NCBI RefSeq assembly: GCF_029224025.1
Contig: NZ_CP119392.1
Location: forward strand, 1 to 45,000
Reading direction: 5' to 3'
From: Rhodanobacter sp. AS-Z3
Lineage (GTDB): Bacteria > Pseudomonadota > Gammaproteobacteria > Xanthomonadales > Rhodanobacteraceae
DNA length: 45,000 bases
Under the pieces are notes generated by a model, which was given only the letters and a program-made list of their open reading frames with translations, was not told the origin of the DNA and searched no databases. The stretch's first letter is position 1; each line of letters opens with the position of its first letter. Positions 23,733 through 32,601 of the stretch are shown in pieces. The translations under genes were made by a program, and so were the position numbers.

Positions 23733-25976
23733 TCAATGCGGCTGCGTGGCCGCCGGCGCCTTCGGTTGCGCAATCACCATGTTGGTGCCCGACAACTTGC
23801 CGCCATAGGGCAGCACTTCACTGGCCAGCTTCGGGTCGGCCTTGATCATGCCGACGGCGTCGAACAGGATGTGCGCCGTTTCGTTGAGCTGCACGTCCTT
23901 GGCCTTCTTCGCATCCTTTTCCTGCTTCAGCTCGGACTTCAGACTGCGCTCGTTCGCGTTGAGGCCGTCATCGAGGTTGCTGTCTGCGTCGGCAATCACC
24001 GCATCGGTGCCGTCGATCGCCTTGTGACGAGCGCGGAAGTCGTTCTGGATGGCCTCCATCTGCTTGCGCTCTTCTTCACGGGTGGCGAAGTTCAACGAGA
24101 TCGAGGTCTTCGCGCGCATCGTGCGGTACTGCTTCAGTTCGTCCAGCATCAGCTTCCACGCCGGCGACTGCGCCACGCGGTCGGCATGCATCTTCTCGAG
24201 TTGCGGCAGATAGGCACCAAGATTCGCCACCACCTGGTAATCGGCGGGAGCAATCTGGGTCCACTTCAGCGCGTTCTCGTAGGTGGATTCGCCGAAGTCC
24301 TTGGCGTCGCCGTTCTGCGGAAACGCGATGTCCGGCGTCACACCCTTCAACTGGGTGGAACCGCCGTTGATGCGGAAGAATTCCTGGATGGTCATCTTCA
24401 GCTCGCCGAGCTGCGGTTTCTCGTCGTCACTCTGGGCGAAGCGATCCAGATTGACCAGGTTCTGCACGGTGCCCTTGCCGAAGGTCGGCTCACCGATGAT
24501 CAGTCCACGATGGTAGTCCTGGATCGCCGCCGCAAAAATTTCCGACGCCGAGGCCGTGCCGCGGTTGACCAGCACGGCCAGCGGGCCGCTCCAGGCCATG
24601 CCTGCGTCATCATCGCCTTGTTGCTCGACCTGGCCTCGGGAGTCACGCACCTGCACCACCGGACCCTTGTCGATGAACAGGCCGGTCAGCGAGTTCGCCT
24701 CGGCCAGCGAACCGCCGCCGTTGTTGCGCAAATCAACCACCACGCCCTGCATGCCTTCCTGCTTCAACTCGCCAAGCAGCTTGGCCACGTCGCGGGTGGC
24801 GCTCTTGAAATTGGCGTCGCCGGCGCTGCGTGCGCCAAAGTCGGAGTAGAAGGTGGGCAGGTCGATCACGCCAATCTTGCGGGTAATGCCGCCGTCCTTG
24901 ATCTCGACAATCTTCTTCTTCGCCGCCTGCTCCTCGATGCTGACTTTCTTGCGCACCAGCGTGACGATCTCGTGCTTGCCGTCCACGCCAGTGTCCGCCG
25001 GCAGGATTTCCAGCCGCACGGTGGTGTCCTTCTTGCCGCGAATACGGTTGACCACGTCATCCAGGCGCCAGCCGATCACGTCGACGATGGGGCCGGTATC
25101 GCCCTGACCGACACCGACAATGCGGTCGCCGACCTGGATCTTGCCGGACTTGCCGGCCGGACCGGCAGGCACCAGTTCGCGGATCTGCGTGTAGTCGTCG
25201 CGAGCTTGCAGCACTGCGCCAATACCTTCCAGCGACAACTTCATCGAGATGTCGAAATTCTCTGCCGCGCGTGGGCCGAGGTAATCGGTGTGCGGGTCAG
25301 TGGTTTCGGCGTACGACGTCATGAAGGTCTGGAATGCATCTTGACCATCGAGCTGCTTGATGCGCTCGATGTAGGCGGCATAGCGCTTGTCCAGCGTCTT
25401 GCGGATATCGTCATCTTTCTGGCCAGCCAGCTTAAGGCGCAGCCAGTCATTCATGGTGCGCTTGCGCCACAGGTCGTCCAGCTCGGCCTGGTCTTTCGGC
25501 CAGTCGGCGTGTTCGCGGTCGAAGGTGTAGCTCTGGTCGGCCGAAAAATCAAAGCCGTTTTTGAGCAGGCCGCGCGCGTAGGTCATCCGTTCGACCGCGC
25601 GCTGCACGTAGGCGTTGAAGATGGTGAACGGCCCGGACAGGTCCTGGTTCCAGATCGCGTCATCCAGCCTGGTTTTCATCGGCGCGAACTTGGCCATGTC
25701 GGCCTGGGTGAAGAACACCTTCTCGCTGTCGAGCAACTTGAAATAGGCGTTGTAGATGCGTGCCGACATCGCGTCGTCAAGCGGCTGTGCGTCGTAATGG
25801 AAACGAGTGAGGAAGCGTGCGGACAACTGCGCGGCCTGGGCTTCCTCAGGCGTCGAGGTCAGCGGCCAGGTGGCCGCCTTGCGTGGCTTGCCTGCGCCCA
25901 TGTCGGCAGCGGACTGCGCGCAGGCGCCGGTGGCGGTAAGAGCTAGCAGCAGGAACAGCGCGGGACGAAATTTCAT
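23733..25976 (-). CDS. prc: Tail-specific carboxy-terminal protease Prc/Tsp (S41)
   Basis: 747 residues from ATG 25976; a TTG at 25988 overlapping lipA is a weaker start. The signal peptide ends near residue 20 (TGACA-Q). An N-terminal helical domain comes first (~40-230), then a PDZ domain at about 245-330 (GIGAVLQARDDY, GKIQVGDRIVGVG), then the S41 core: VVVDLRNNGGGSL, catalytic Ser 476 in RGTASASEIF and Lys 501 in GEPTFGKGTVQ, a spacing of 25 as in E. coli Prc. A C-terminal helical domain rich in Lys/Glu ends the protein. Prc trims penicillin-binding protein 3 and degrades tagged periplasmic proteins and murein hydrolases. It is the last gene of the cell-envelope run, 8 bp after lipA. Confidence 0.93.
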   Translation of the reverse strand: MKFRPALFLLLALTATGACAQSAADMGAGKPRKAATWPLTSTPEEAQAAQLSARFLTRFHYDAQPLDDAMSARIYNAYFKLLDSEKVFFTQADMAKFAPMKTRLDDAIWNQDLSGPFTIFNAYVQRAVERMTYARGLLKNGFDFSADQSYTFDREHADWPKDQAELDDLWRKRTMNDWLRLKLAGQKDDDIRKTLDKRYAAYIERIKQLDGQDAFQTFMTSYAETTDPHTDYLGPRAAENFDISMKLSLEGIGAVLQARDDYTQIRELVPAGPAGKSGKIQVGDRIVGVGQGDTGPIVDVIGWRLDDVVNRIRGKKDTTVRLEILPADTGVDGKHEIVTLVRKKVSIEEQAAKKKIVEIKDGGITRKIGVIDLPTFYSDFGARSAGDANFKSATRDVAKLLGELKQEGMQGVVVDLRNNGGGSLAEANSLTGLFIDKGPVVQVRDSRGQVEQQGDDDAGMAWSGPLAVLVNRGTASASEIFAAAIQDYHRGLIIGEPTFGKGTVQNLVNLDRFAQSDDEKPQLGELKMTIQEFFRINGGSTQLKGVTPDIAFPQNGDAKDFGESTYENALKWTQIAPADYQVVANLGAYLPQLEKMHADRVAQSPAWKLMLDELKQYRTMRAKTSISLNFATREEERKQMEAIQNDFRARHKAIDGTDAVIADADSNLDDGLNANERSLKSELKQEKDAKKAKDVQLNETAHILFDAVGMIKADPKLASEVLPYGGKLSGTNMVIAQPKAPAATQPH

Positions 25977-25984
25977 GGAGGCTC

Positions 25985-26995
25985 TCAAGCTGATTCGGTG
26001 ACACCGGCTGCATGGGCCTGCAGGTCGGCGTGATAGGACGAACGTACCAGCGGACCGGAGGCAACGTGATGGAAACCCATCGCGTTGCCGGCTTCGCGCA
26101 AGCTGTCAAATTCTTCGGGAGTCCAGTAGCGCACCACCGGGTGATGATGCGGCGTGGGCTGCAGATACTGGCCGATGGTGATCATCTCGACGTCATGGGC
26201 GCGTAAATCGCGCATCGTCTCGAGCACCTGATCCATCGTTTCGCCCAGACCCAGCATGATGCCGGACTTGGTCGGCACCTCGGGATGCTGTGCCTTGAAG
26301 CGCTTGAGCAGGTCGAGCGACCACTGGTAGTCAGCGCCCGGGCGTACCTCGCGGTACAAGTGCGGCACGGTTTCCAGGTTGTGGTTGAACACGTCCGGCG
26401 GAAATTCTTTCAACACCTCCAGGGCGCGCTCCATGCGACCCTTGCCACGAAAATCCGGAGTCAGGATTTCGATGCGGATGTTGGGGCTGGCATGACGGGT
26501 GGCGCGGATGCAGGCAGCGAAATGTTCGGCGCCACCATCACGCAGGTCGTCGCGATCGACCGAGGTGATCACCACGTATTTCAGGCGCATGTCACGGATT
26601 GTCTCGGCCAGCCGCGCCGGCTCCAGCGCATCGGGCGGCAGCGGACGGCCATGGGCCACATCGCAGAACGAGCAACGGCGGGTGCACACCTCACCGAGGA
26701 TCATGAAGGTCGCCGTGCCCTTGCTGAAGCATTCGTGGATGTTCGGGCAGGAAGCTTCCTCGCAGACCGTGACCAGCGCGTTCTCGCGCAGACGTGCCTT
26801 GAGCTGCTGCACCGCGTTGCCTTGCGGCAAGCGCACGCGAATCCACGATGGCTTGCGCAGGGTCGGCACGGCCGTGTCGAAACCAGCGCGGTTCAGCGCG
26901 ATCTTGTCGTTGCCAAGCTGCTTCTCACCCGCCGGCGCATGGCCGACGACGGTGATCGGGATGACCTTGGTCGACGATGTGGATGATTCGCTCAT
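25985..26995 (-). CDS. lipA: Lipoyl synthase
   Basis: 336 residues from ATG 26995. It is a radical-SAM enzyme that inserts two sulfurs into protein-bound octanoate to make lipoate. The auxiliary cluster motif is [12 protein letters not shown] (C78, C83, C89) and the radical-SAM motif CTRRCSFC (C104, C108, C111); RSSYHA near the C-terminus supplies the conserved Ser ligand. The first ~45 residues are a variable extension. It follows lipB by 9 bp, the usual lipB-lipA operon in which LipB provides the octanoylated substrate. Confidence 0.97.
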   Translation of the reverse strand: MSESSTSSTKVIPITVVGHAPAGEKQLGNDKIALNRAGFDTAVPTLRKPSWIRVRLPQGNAVQQLKARLRENALVTVCEEASCPNIHECFSKGTATFMILGEVCTRRCSFCDVAHGRPLPPDALEPARLAETIRDMRLKYVVITSVDRDDLRDGGAEHFAACIRATRHASPNIRIEILTPDFRGKGRMERALEVLKEFPPDVFNHNLETVPHLYREVRPGADYQWSLDLLKRFKAQHPEVPTKSGIMLGLGETMDQVLETMRDLRAHDVEMITIGQYLQPTPHHHPVVRYWTPEEFDSLREAGNAMGFHHVASGPLVRSSYHADLQAHAAGVTESA

Positions 26996-27004
26996 GTAGA
27001 AAGC

Positions 27005-27673
27005 TCAGACCACCGCACGCGCGGGGAGTTCAGGTAAAAGGGAAGCGGCCGACTCGGCGACGAAACCAAACTGGCGACAGAACTGTTCGACCAGCTCATC
27101 CTCGACCGTGGCAAGGCTCGAAGGACCGCCCAAGTCTAGCAGTTGCGTGACCGCCAAACCCTTGTAGCCGCAAGGGTTGATGCGTTGAAACGGCTCCAGG
27201 TCCATGGCCACGTTGAAGGCCAGTCCGTGGAAACTGCAACCGCGGCGCACGCGCAAACCCAGCGCAGCGACCTTGGCCTCATCCACGTACACGCCGGGCG
27301 CACCTTCACGGCGCACGGCGGTGACATTCCAGTGCGCCAGCGTATCGATCAGCGTTTGTTCGATCCGGTTGACCAGCTCGCGCACGCCCACCCCGAGCCG
27401 GCGCAGGTCGATCAACGGATAACCCACGATCTGGCCCGGTCCGTGGTAAGTGACCTGGCCACCACGGTCGACCGGAATCACCGGGATGTCACCCGGCGCC
27501 AGCACGTGCTCCATCTTGCCGGCCTGACCCAGCGTGAACACCGGATCATGTTCCAGCAGCCACAACTCGTCGGGCGTGTCGGCGGTGCGGTTATCGGTGA
27601 ACGCGCTCATCGCCTTCCAGGTTGCTGCATACGGCTGGCGACCGAGACGGCGGATTTTCAGCGGCAACGACAT
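27005..27673 (-). CDS. lipB: Octanoyl-(acyl-carrier-protein) transferase
   Basis: 222 residues from ATG 27673, with AAGG 7-10 bases upstream. It moves octanoate from acyl carrier protein to lipoyl domains. Landmarks are [18 protein letters not shown], catalytic Lys 134 in [19 protein letters not shown] and Cys 168 in INPCGYKG. It lies between ybeD and lipA in the order common in gammaproteobacteria. The 5' region carries six GAACGGG repeats 14-56 bp before the start, which could affect expression. Confidence 0.96.
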   Translation of the reverse strand: MSLPLKIRRLGRQPYAATWKAMSAFTDNRTADTPDELWLLEHDPVFTLGQAGKMEHVLAPGDIPVIPVDRGGQVTYHGPGQIVGYPLIDLRRLGVGVRELVNRIEQTLIDTLAHWNVTAVRREGAPGVYVDEAKVAALGLRVRRGCSFHGLAFNVAMDLEPFQRINPCGYKGLAVTQLLDLGGPSSLATVEDELVEQFCRQFGFVAESAASLLPELPARAVV

Positions 27674-27686
27674 GGGAAACCTTGGA

Positions 27687-27731
27687 GAACGGGGAACGGG
27701 GAACGGGGAACGGGGAACGGGGAACGGGGAA
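27687..27731. repeat. Six-copy GAACGGG heptamer repeat
   Basis: Six exact 7-base units plus a partial one make six runs of GGGG separated by AAC on the plus strand. That layout fits an intramolecular G-quadruplex on the template strand of the ybeD-lipB transcription unit, with the C-rich complement in the transcript. Short tandem repeats of this kind vary in copy number by slippage. It lies 14 bp upstream of the lipB start codon. Confidence 0.9.
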
Positions 27732-27816
27732 TAGCAGAAAACCTGGAAGCGGCAGGGTTGCGGCTATCGACCGGCCTGCTCGAAGCGCAGAGCAACACGT
27801 TTGCGATGCCCTGCAC

Positions 27817-27837
27817 GTTCCCTGTTCCCTGTTCCCG
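27817..27837. repeat. Opposing GTTCCCT repeats
   Basis: Three copies of GTTCCC(T) on the plus strand are nearly the reverse complement of the heptamer array at 27687-27731, about 90 bp away. In RNA the G-rich and C-rich arms could pair into a long imperfect stem within the ybeD-lipB gap, which would act as an attenuator or processing site. The rest of 27674-27849 shows no gene. Confidence 0.65.
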
Positions 27838-27849
27838 CTTTTCAATACA

Positions 27850-28140
27850 TCAATGCGTATAACGAATATCCGGATCACCGCGCAGCGCGTGGTGCGCGGC
27901 TTCGTATTGCTCGCGGTTCTCGCAGCGAAAACTCACCGTGACCGAAACGTAGTTGCCGGCGCCGGAGTGCCGGTGGCGCACACTTTCGTGCAGCACATGC
28001 AGACCGGCGCGTTCGAGCAACTGCGGCACATGGCTGGGCAGGTTGGCGCTGGAGTTGCCCACCGCCGTGATCTCGAACTCCCCAGGGAATTCGAAACCCT
28101 TGCCCTCTTCCTTCGCCTTGGTGAAGTCGATCGGCTGCAT
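27850..28140 (-). CDS. ybeD: YbeD/DUF493 family protein
   Basis: 96 residues from ATG 28140; the start overlaps the dac stop by one base (TAATG), so translation is coupled. The small ferredoxin-like alpha/beta fold is recognised by FEITAVGNSSANLP near the N-terminus and the final SVTVSFRCENREQYEAAHHA strand-helix. It is conserved between dacA and lipB in gammaproteobacteria. Its molecular role is not settled; a small-molecule-binding regulatory function linked to lipoate is often suggested. Cytoplasmic. Confidence 0.9.
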   Translation of the reverse strand: MQPIDFTKAKEEGKGFEFPGEFEITAVGNSSANLPSHVPQLLERAGLHVLHESVRHRHSGAGNYVSVTVSFRCENREQYEAAHHALRGDPDIRYTH

Positions 28141-29393
28141 TACTTCGCGTCCGCGCTCTTGGCGGGTGCCGTGGCATCCGCCTTCTTGTCACTGTGGAAC
28201 CACAGCATGATGCTGTCCCACAGGCGCGAGAAGAAACCGCCCTGCGGCGCGTCGGCCAGTGCCACCAGCGGCACGCTCTGCACCGGCTTGCCATCCAGGG
28301 TGATCCGCAACGTACCCACCTGCTGCCCCTTGGTGAACGGTGCCACCAGCGTGGCGGGAACATCCATGGTGGCCTTCAACTGGTCGTACTGGCCACGCTT
28401 GACGGTGACCTGCACGCTCTCGTTGACGCCCAACGGCAATTGATTGGACGCGCCCTTCCACAGCTTCGGCGTGGCCAGCGGCTTGCCGGCGTCGTACAAC
28501 TTGTGGGTCTCGTAGAAACGGAAGCCGTAATTGAGCAAGGCCATCGCCGAATCGGCACGCGCCTTTTCGCTGCTGGCGCCCATCACGATAGCGATCATCC
28601 GCGACTCGCCCTGCTTGGCCGACGCCGCCAGGCAGTAGCCCGCCGCTGCGGTGTGGCCGGTCTTGATGCCGTCCACGCTGGGGTCGCGCCACAGCAAGGT
28701 GTTGCGGTTGTGCTGCTTGATCCCGTTCCACTCGAACTCCTTGACCGCGGAAATCGCATAGTCCTCGGGGAAGTCGTGGATCAGCGCGCGCGACAGGATC
28801 GCGATGTCGTGCGCGGTGGTGTAGTGGTTGGTGATCGGATAACCCGAAGCGTTCTCGAAGTTCGAGTTGACCATGCCGAGCTGCTTGGCATAGGCGTTCA
28901 TCAGTGCCGCGAACGACGACTCGGAACCCGCGGTGTGCTCGGCCAGCGCGATCGCCGCGTCATTGCCGGACTGGATGATCATGCCGTACAGCAGGTCCTT
29001 CAGCGGCACCTGGCTGTTGAGTTTGAGGAAGCTGGTGGAACCATCCGTACCGGCACCGCCGCCACGCCATGCATTTTCGCTGATGGTCACCGGGTCGGTC
29101 ATGTGGACCTTGCCGTTGGCGACCTCGGCCGAGACCACGTAGTCAGTCATGATCTTGGTGATCGATGCCGGCTCCAGGCGCATGTCGGGCTCCTTGCTGG
29201 CAAGGATTTGACCGGTCGCATAATCCATCAGCACCCAGCTTTTGCCGTCGACATCCGGCGGCGGCGGCACCGGCGCCTCGGGCACCACCGGCCGCGGCAC
29301 CGGTGACGGGCGTGGCGGGGTCTGGGCGACGGCGACGCCGACCAGCAAGGTGACGGCGGCAAACGGAATAAGGGCGCGGCGGAAAAAATTCAT
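28140..29393 (-). CDS. dacC: D-alanyl-D-alanine carboxypeptidase (PBP5/6 type)
   Basis: 417 residues from ATG 29393. The signal peptide is residues 1-23 (GVAVAQ). A Pro-rich linker (PPRPSPVPRP) is followed by the serine-peptidase domain: S77-x-x-K80 in ASITK, SGN in IIQSGNDAAIALAEH and KTG in DGIKTGHTAAAGY. A C-terminal beta domain (~300-385) and an amphipathic tail (FFSRLWDSIMLWFH) attach it to the inner membrane. It removes the last D-Ala of peptidoglycan stems and so controls cross-linking. Whether it is dacA or dacC cannot be decided. It lies 77 bp after rlpA. Confidence 0.93.
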   Translation of the reverse strand: MNFFRRALIPFAAVTLLVGVAVAQTPPRPSPVPRPVVPEAPVPPPPDVDGKSWVLMDYATGQILASKEPDMRLEPASITKIMTDYVVSAEVANGKVHMTDPVTISENAWRGGGAGTDGSTSFLKLNSQVPLKDLLYGMIIQSGNDAAIALAEHTAGSESSFAALMNAYAKQLGMVNSNFENASGYPITNHYTTAHDIAILSRALIHDFPEDYAISAVKEFEWNGIKQHNRNTLLWRDPSVDGIKTGHTAAAGYCLAASAKQGESRMIAIVMGASSEKARADSAMALLNYGFRFYETHKLYDAGKPLATPKLWKGASNQLPLGVNESVQVTVKRGQYDQLKATMDVPATLVAPFTKGQQVGTLRITLDGKPVQSVPLVALADAPQGGFFSRLWDSIMLWFHSDKKADATAPAKSADAK

Positions 29394-29470
29394 CGTGTTG
29401 TTCAGTCCAATTTCTGGGTTTCGACGTTGCGGGCGTCGATGGAGATGGAAAAGGGGTGCGCAAATCCTGC

Positions 29471-30382
29471 TCAGTCTACCGCGACCTGCGGCCGGGGCAG
29501 ACCCATACGTTCGATTCGGGCGCTGATCTCGTCAGCACGATCGACGCTGTCCAGCGGCCCGATCCGCACGCGATATACGTGGCGATCATTGCTCAACGCA
29601 TCGCTGACCTGCACCGCGCCAAGCCTGGCCTCACGCAAACGCTGAGCCAGTCGATCGGCGTTGTTCGCATCGGAAAAGGCGCCAACCTGCAGAAAAATGC
29701 CCGGGTGTGAGCCTGTGACCGCGGGCGGCGGCGGCAGTTCCGTAGCCGCAGCGCCGGGGTCGATGCCCTGCACCTCAACCAGGCCGGTGCCCTTGGGATA
29801 GACGCCGATCTTCACTGCAGCGGCGTAGGACAAGTCAATCACCCGGTTGTCATGGAACGGACCACGATCGTTGACCCGCACGATCACGCTCTTGCCGGTT
29901 TCCAGATTGGTCACCCGCGCATAGCTGGGCAGCGGCAGCGTGGTGCTGGCGGCGCTGAACGCATACATGTCGTAGGTTTCCAGGCTGGACGTCTTGTAAC
30001 CATGGAACTTGTTGCCGTAGAACGAGGCAATGCCGCGCTGCTTGTAGCCGCGCGCGCTGGGCAGCACGCGATAGGTGCGCCCGCGCACGGTGTACGGGGA
30101 CTTGTTGCCATACAGCGAACGCGGCTCGACCTTCGGCACCGGCTCGACCAGCTTGCTCACATCCAGCGGCGGCGGAACGCTGTCCTGGCCGTCGCGGTAG
30201 CGACTGCTTTGTGGCTTGTTGAGGTCGTCGTTGAAGCGGTCGTCGCCGGTGCTCGCGGTCGAAGAAGACGAGGAAAGCACCCGCGCATGACTGTCGCGAT
30301 GGCGTGGCCTGGTCTTGTGCCCACTGCAGCCGGCCAGCAGCAAGCCCGCGGCCAGCAAGGCCATCGCGCCGAGCAACTTCAT
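29471..30382 (-). CDS. rlpA: RlpA-family lipoprotein with altered active-site motif
   Basis: 303 residues from ATG 30382, overlapping the mltB stop by four bases. The lipobox is LLLAGC with Cys 19. A Ser-rich linker leads to a double-psi beta-barrel (~115-195; IASFYGNKFHG, PLPSYARVTN, VRVNDRGPFH, VIDLSYAAAVKIG), then a SPOR domain (~228-300; FLQVGAFSDANNADRLAQRL) that binds denuded septal peptidoglycan. In P. aeruginosa RlpA, a lytic transglycosylase, three conserved residues matter: E120, D123 and H131. Here Glu 135 and Asp 138 are kept, but the third position is Ser 146 (SAAS instead of TAAH). It may therefore bind septa without cleaving glycan. Confidence 0.9.
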   Translation of the reverse strand: MKLLGAMALLAAGLLLAGCSGHKTRPRHRDSHARVLSSSSSTASTGDDRFNDDLNKPQSSRYRDGQDSVPPPLDVSKLVEPVPKVEPRSLYGNKSPYTVRGRTYRVLPSARGYKQRGIASFYGNKFHGYKTSSLETYDMYAFSAASTTLPLPSYARVTNLETGKSVIVRVNDRGPFHDNRVIDLSYAAAVKIGVYPKGTGLVEVQGIDPGAAATELPPPPAVTGSHPGIFLQVGAFSDANNADRLAQRLREARLGAVQVSDALSNDRHVYRVRIGPLDSVDRADEISARIERMGLPRPQVAVD

Positions 30383-31389
30383 CGCGCCGATTCCATCGGG
30401 CCCGCGCCGTCCGCGATAGCCTGCGCCAGCTGGTTCACCGCCATCGCATACAACGGACTGCGGTTGTAGCGAGTGATCACATAGAAATTCTGGAAGGTGA
30501 ACCAGTATTCCGGCCCATTCGGACCTTCCAGCGTCTGCAAACTGGTGGACTCGGCCGGCGACAGTGGTTGCAACGGTGCGTAACCCCACGCTTCCAGTTG
30601 CTCCAGCGGCCACTGCGGCTTGGTGTCCTTCACCACCAGTGGCGTTGCGGCCGCATCCGGTTGCGCGCGCGCCGCCACCGGACCGCCAGTGACCCAGCCG
30701 TGCTGCACAAAGTAATTGGCCACGCTGGCGAAGATGTCCGGCAGCGAATTCTGCAGATCGATGTGGCCGTCATGGTCGGCATCCACCGCGAAGTCGCGAA
30801 TGCTGGTGGGCATGAACTGACCCCAGCCCTGCGCGCCGGCGTACGAGCCGGTCAGTGTGTCGAGTGGGCCGGCCAGATGGTTGTCCGGCATGCTCAGCAG
30901 TTCCTTCAACTGCTCGCGAAAAAACTTCGCCCGTGGCGGGTAATACAGGCCCAGCGTGACCAGCGCATCGAGCACCTTGTACTTGCCGGTGTTGCGGCCG
31001 TAACTGGTTTCCACGCCGACGATGGCCACGATGTATTGGGGCGCCACGCCGTACTGCTTGCCGATCTGCTCGAGCAGCGCGCGATGCTGGCGGTAGAACG
31101 CCACGCCATCGTCGATGCGTTTGTCAGTGAGGAAGATCGGTCGGTAGTCTTTCCACGGCTTGCCTTCGGCCGGGCGACTGATCGCATCGAGGATGCTTTG
31201 CTGCTTTTTCGCGCCGTCGAGCAACGTATTCAACGCTGCCGCGCTCTTGCCGGTGTCGCGCGCCACTTCGCGCACCAGTTCGGACTGGCCTGGGTGGGTT
31301 TCCGCCAGTGCCGGCGTCAGCGAAATCACCCACAACAGGCTCAGGACGGCAAAAAAACGGGCCGGGCGCGGCGCGGGTGTGGCTGTCAT
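30379..31389 (-). CDS. mltB: Membrane-bound lytic transglycosylase B
   Basis: 336 residues from ATG 31389. The signal sequence is residues 1-29 (LTPALA) with no lipobox Cys, so this copy is probably soluble periplasmic rather than a lipoprotein. The SltB-like domain contains catalytic Glu 127 in GVETSYGR, then YYPPRAKFF, GSYAGAQGWGQFMP and DGHIDLQNSLPDIFASVANY, and the C-terminal GPEYWFTFQNFYVITRYNRS that closes the family alignment. It cleaves glycan strands to 1,6-anhydromuramic ends. It shares four bases with rlpA downstream and follows rodA by 96 bp. Confidence 0.93.
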   Translation of the reverse strand: MTATPAPRPARFFAVLSLLWVISLTPALAETHPGQSELVREVARDTGKSAAALNTLLDGAKKQQSILDAISRPAEGKPWKDYRPIFLTDKRIDDGVAFYRQHRALLEQIGKQYGVAPQYIVAIVGVETSYGRNTGKYKVLDALVTLGLYYPPRAKFFREQLKELLSMPDNHLAGPLDTLTGSYAGAQGWGQFMPTSIRDFAVDADHDGHIDLQNSLPDIFASVANYFVQHGWVTGGPVAARAQPDAAATPLVVKDTKPQWPLEQLEAWGYAPLQPLSPAESTSLQTLEGPNGPEYWFTFQNFYVITRYNRSPLYAMAVNQLAQAIADGAGPMESAR

Positions 31390-31485
31390 GTGGTGGCTTC
31401 GCTCACAAATTTACGATGTCACCGAAAGCCTAACATGCACACACGCGCAACTTCAGGCGCGAGCATGGCGCAACGGTGGCCGCGT

Positions 31486-32601
31486 TCAGATGTGCGTCTT
31501 GCGATTTGCGTGAATCGACATCAGCACGCCGAAACCAGTCAGCAACGAAACCGCCGAGGTACCGCCGTAGCTGATCATCGGCATTGGCACGCCGACCACC
31601 GGCAACATGCCGGCGACCATGCCGCCGTTGACGAACACGTAGACGAAGAAGCTCATGCCGATCGCACCGGCGAGCAGGCGCGAATAAGTGTCGCGGGCCT
31701 CCATCGCGATCCACAGGCAGCGGCCGATGATGAACGCATACAACGCGACCAGCGCGATCACGCCAATCAGGCCGAACTCTTCGGAGAACACCGCGAAAAT
31801 GAAGTCGGTGGTGTGCTCGGGCAGGAAATCCAGCCGCGACTGCGTGCTGTGTTGCCAGCCCTTGCCGAAGACGCCACCGGAACCCACCGCGATCTGCGAC
31901 TGGATGATGTGCCAGCCGTTGCCGAGCGGGTCGGATTCCGGATTGAGCAAGGTCAGCACGCGATCGCGCTGGTACTGGTGCAGGAAATGCCAGCCAACCG
32001 GAATCATTCCGCCCACGGCACCGACCAGCAGACCAATGCGCCACCACGCCATGCCGGAGAGGAACAACGCGAACGCGCCGGCCGCCGTTACCAGTACGGC
32101 GGTACCCAGGTCGGGTTGCTCGGCAATCAGGCCGGCCGGAATCGCAATCAGCAGGCCGACCACGACAATATCTTTCCAGCCCGGCGGCAACTGTCGCGGG
32201 TGCAAATACCAGGCGACCATCATCGGCATCGTCAGCTTCAGCAGTTCGGACGGCTGAAACCGCATGAAGCCCAGGTCGAGCCAGCGAATCGAGCCGCGCC
32301 CTTCACCGAGGATCGCCACCACCACCAGCAAGGCGGTGCTGCCGGCATACAGCCACGGCGTCCAGCCACGCAACACCGCCGGCGGAATCCGCGACACGAT
32401 CAGCAACAACACGCCGCCCAACACGAAGCGCGCCGCCTGACCGCCCACCAGCGCCAGGCTGCCGCTGCCGGCGCTGTACAAGGTGACCAGTCCCACCAAG
32501 GCCAGCACGAACAGACCGAATGCCAGCGGCATATCGATGCGGGGCCGGGTCAGGATGCGCCGCAGAAACCGCCGGCCACGCGCATGCATGGCGTTGATCA
32601 T
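31486..32601 (-). CDS. rodA: Rod-shape SEDS glycosyltransferase RodA
   Basis: 371 residues from ATG 32601, overlapping the mrdA stop by four bases. About ten membrane helices are visible. SEDS landmarks are GRGSIRWLDLGFMRFQPSEL, the catalytic Asp in AEQPDLGTAVL, and the C-terminal GMLPVVGVPMPMISYGGTSA. RodA polymerises lipid II into glycan strands in the elongasome and depends on PBP2 (mrdA). It ends in HANRKTHI. It is in the standard mrdA-rodA order. Confidence 0.96.
   Translation of the reverse strand: MINAMHARGRRFLRRILTRPRIDMPLAFGLFVLALVGLVTLYSAGSGSLALVGGQAARFVLGGVLLLIVSRIPPAVLRGWTPWLYAGSTALLVVVAILGEGRGSIRWLDLGFMRFQPSELLKLTMPMMVAWYLHPRQLPPGWKDIVVVGLLIAIPAGLIAEQPDLGTAVLVTAAGAFALFLSGMAWWRIGLLVGAVGGMIPVGWHFLHQYQRDRVLTLLNPESDPLGNGWHIIQSQIAVGSGGVFGKGWQHSTQSRLDFLPEHTTDFIFAVFSEEFGLIGVIALVALYAFIIGRCLWIAMEARDTYSRLLAGAIGMSFFVYVFVNGGMVAGMLPVVGVPMPMISYGGTSAVSLLTGFGVLMSIHANRKTHI

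Noticed and set aside
23736..25946. Long open frame antisense to prc
   Set aside because: Same effect: no domain or ribosome binding site, and it covers a certain protease gene.
25977..25988. TTG start of prc overlapping lipA
   Set aside because: The ATG at 25976 gives a cleaner signal peptide and sits at a normal distance from lipA.
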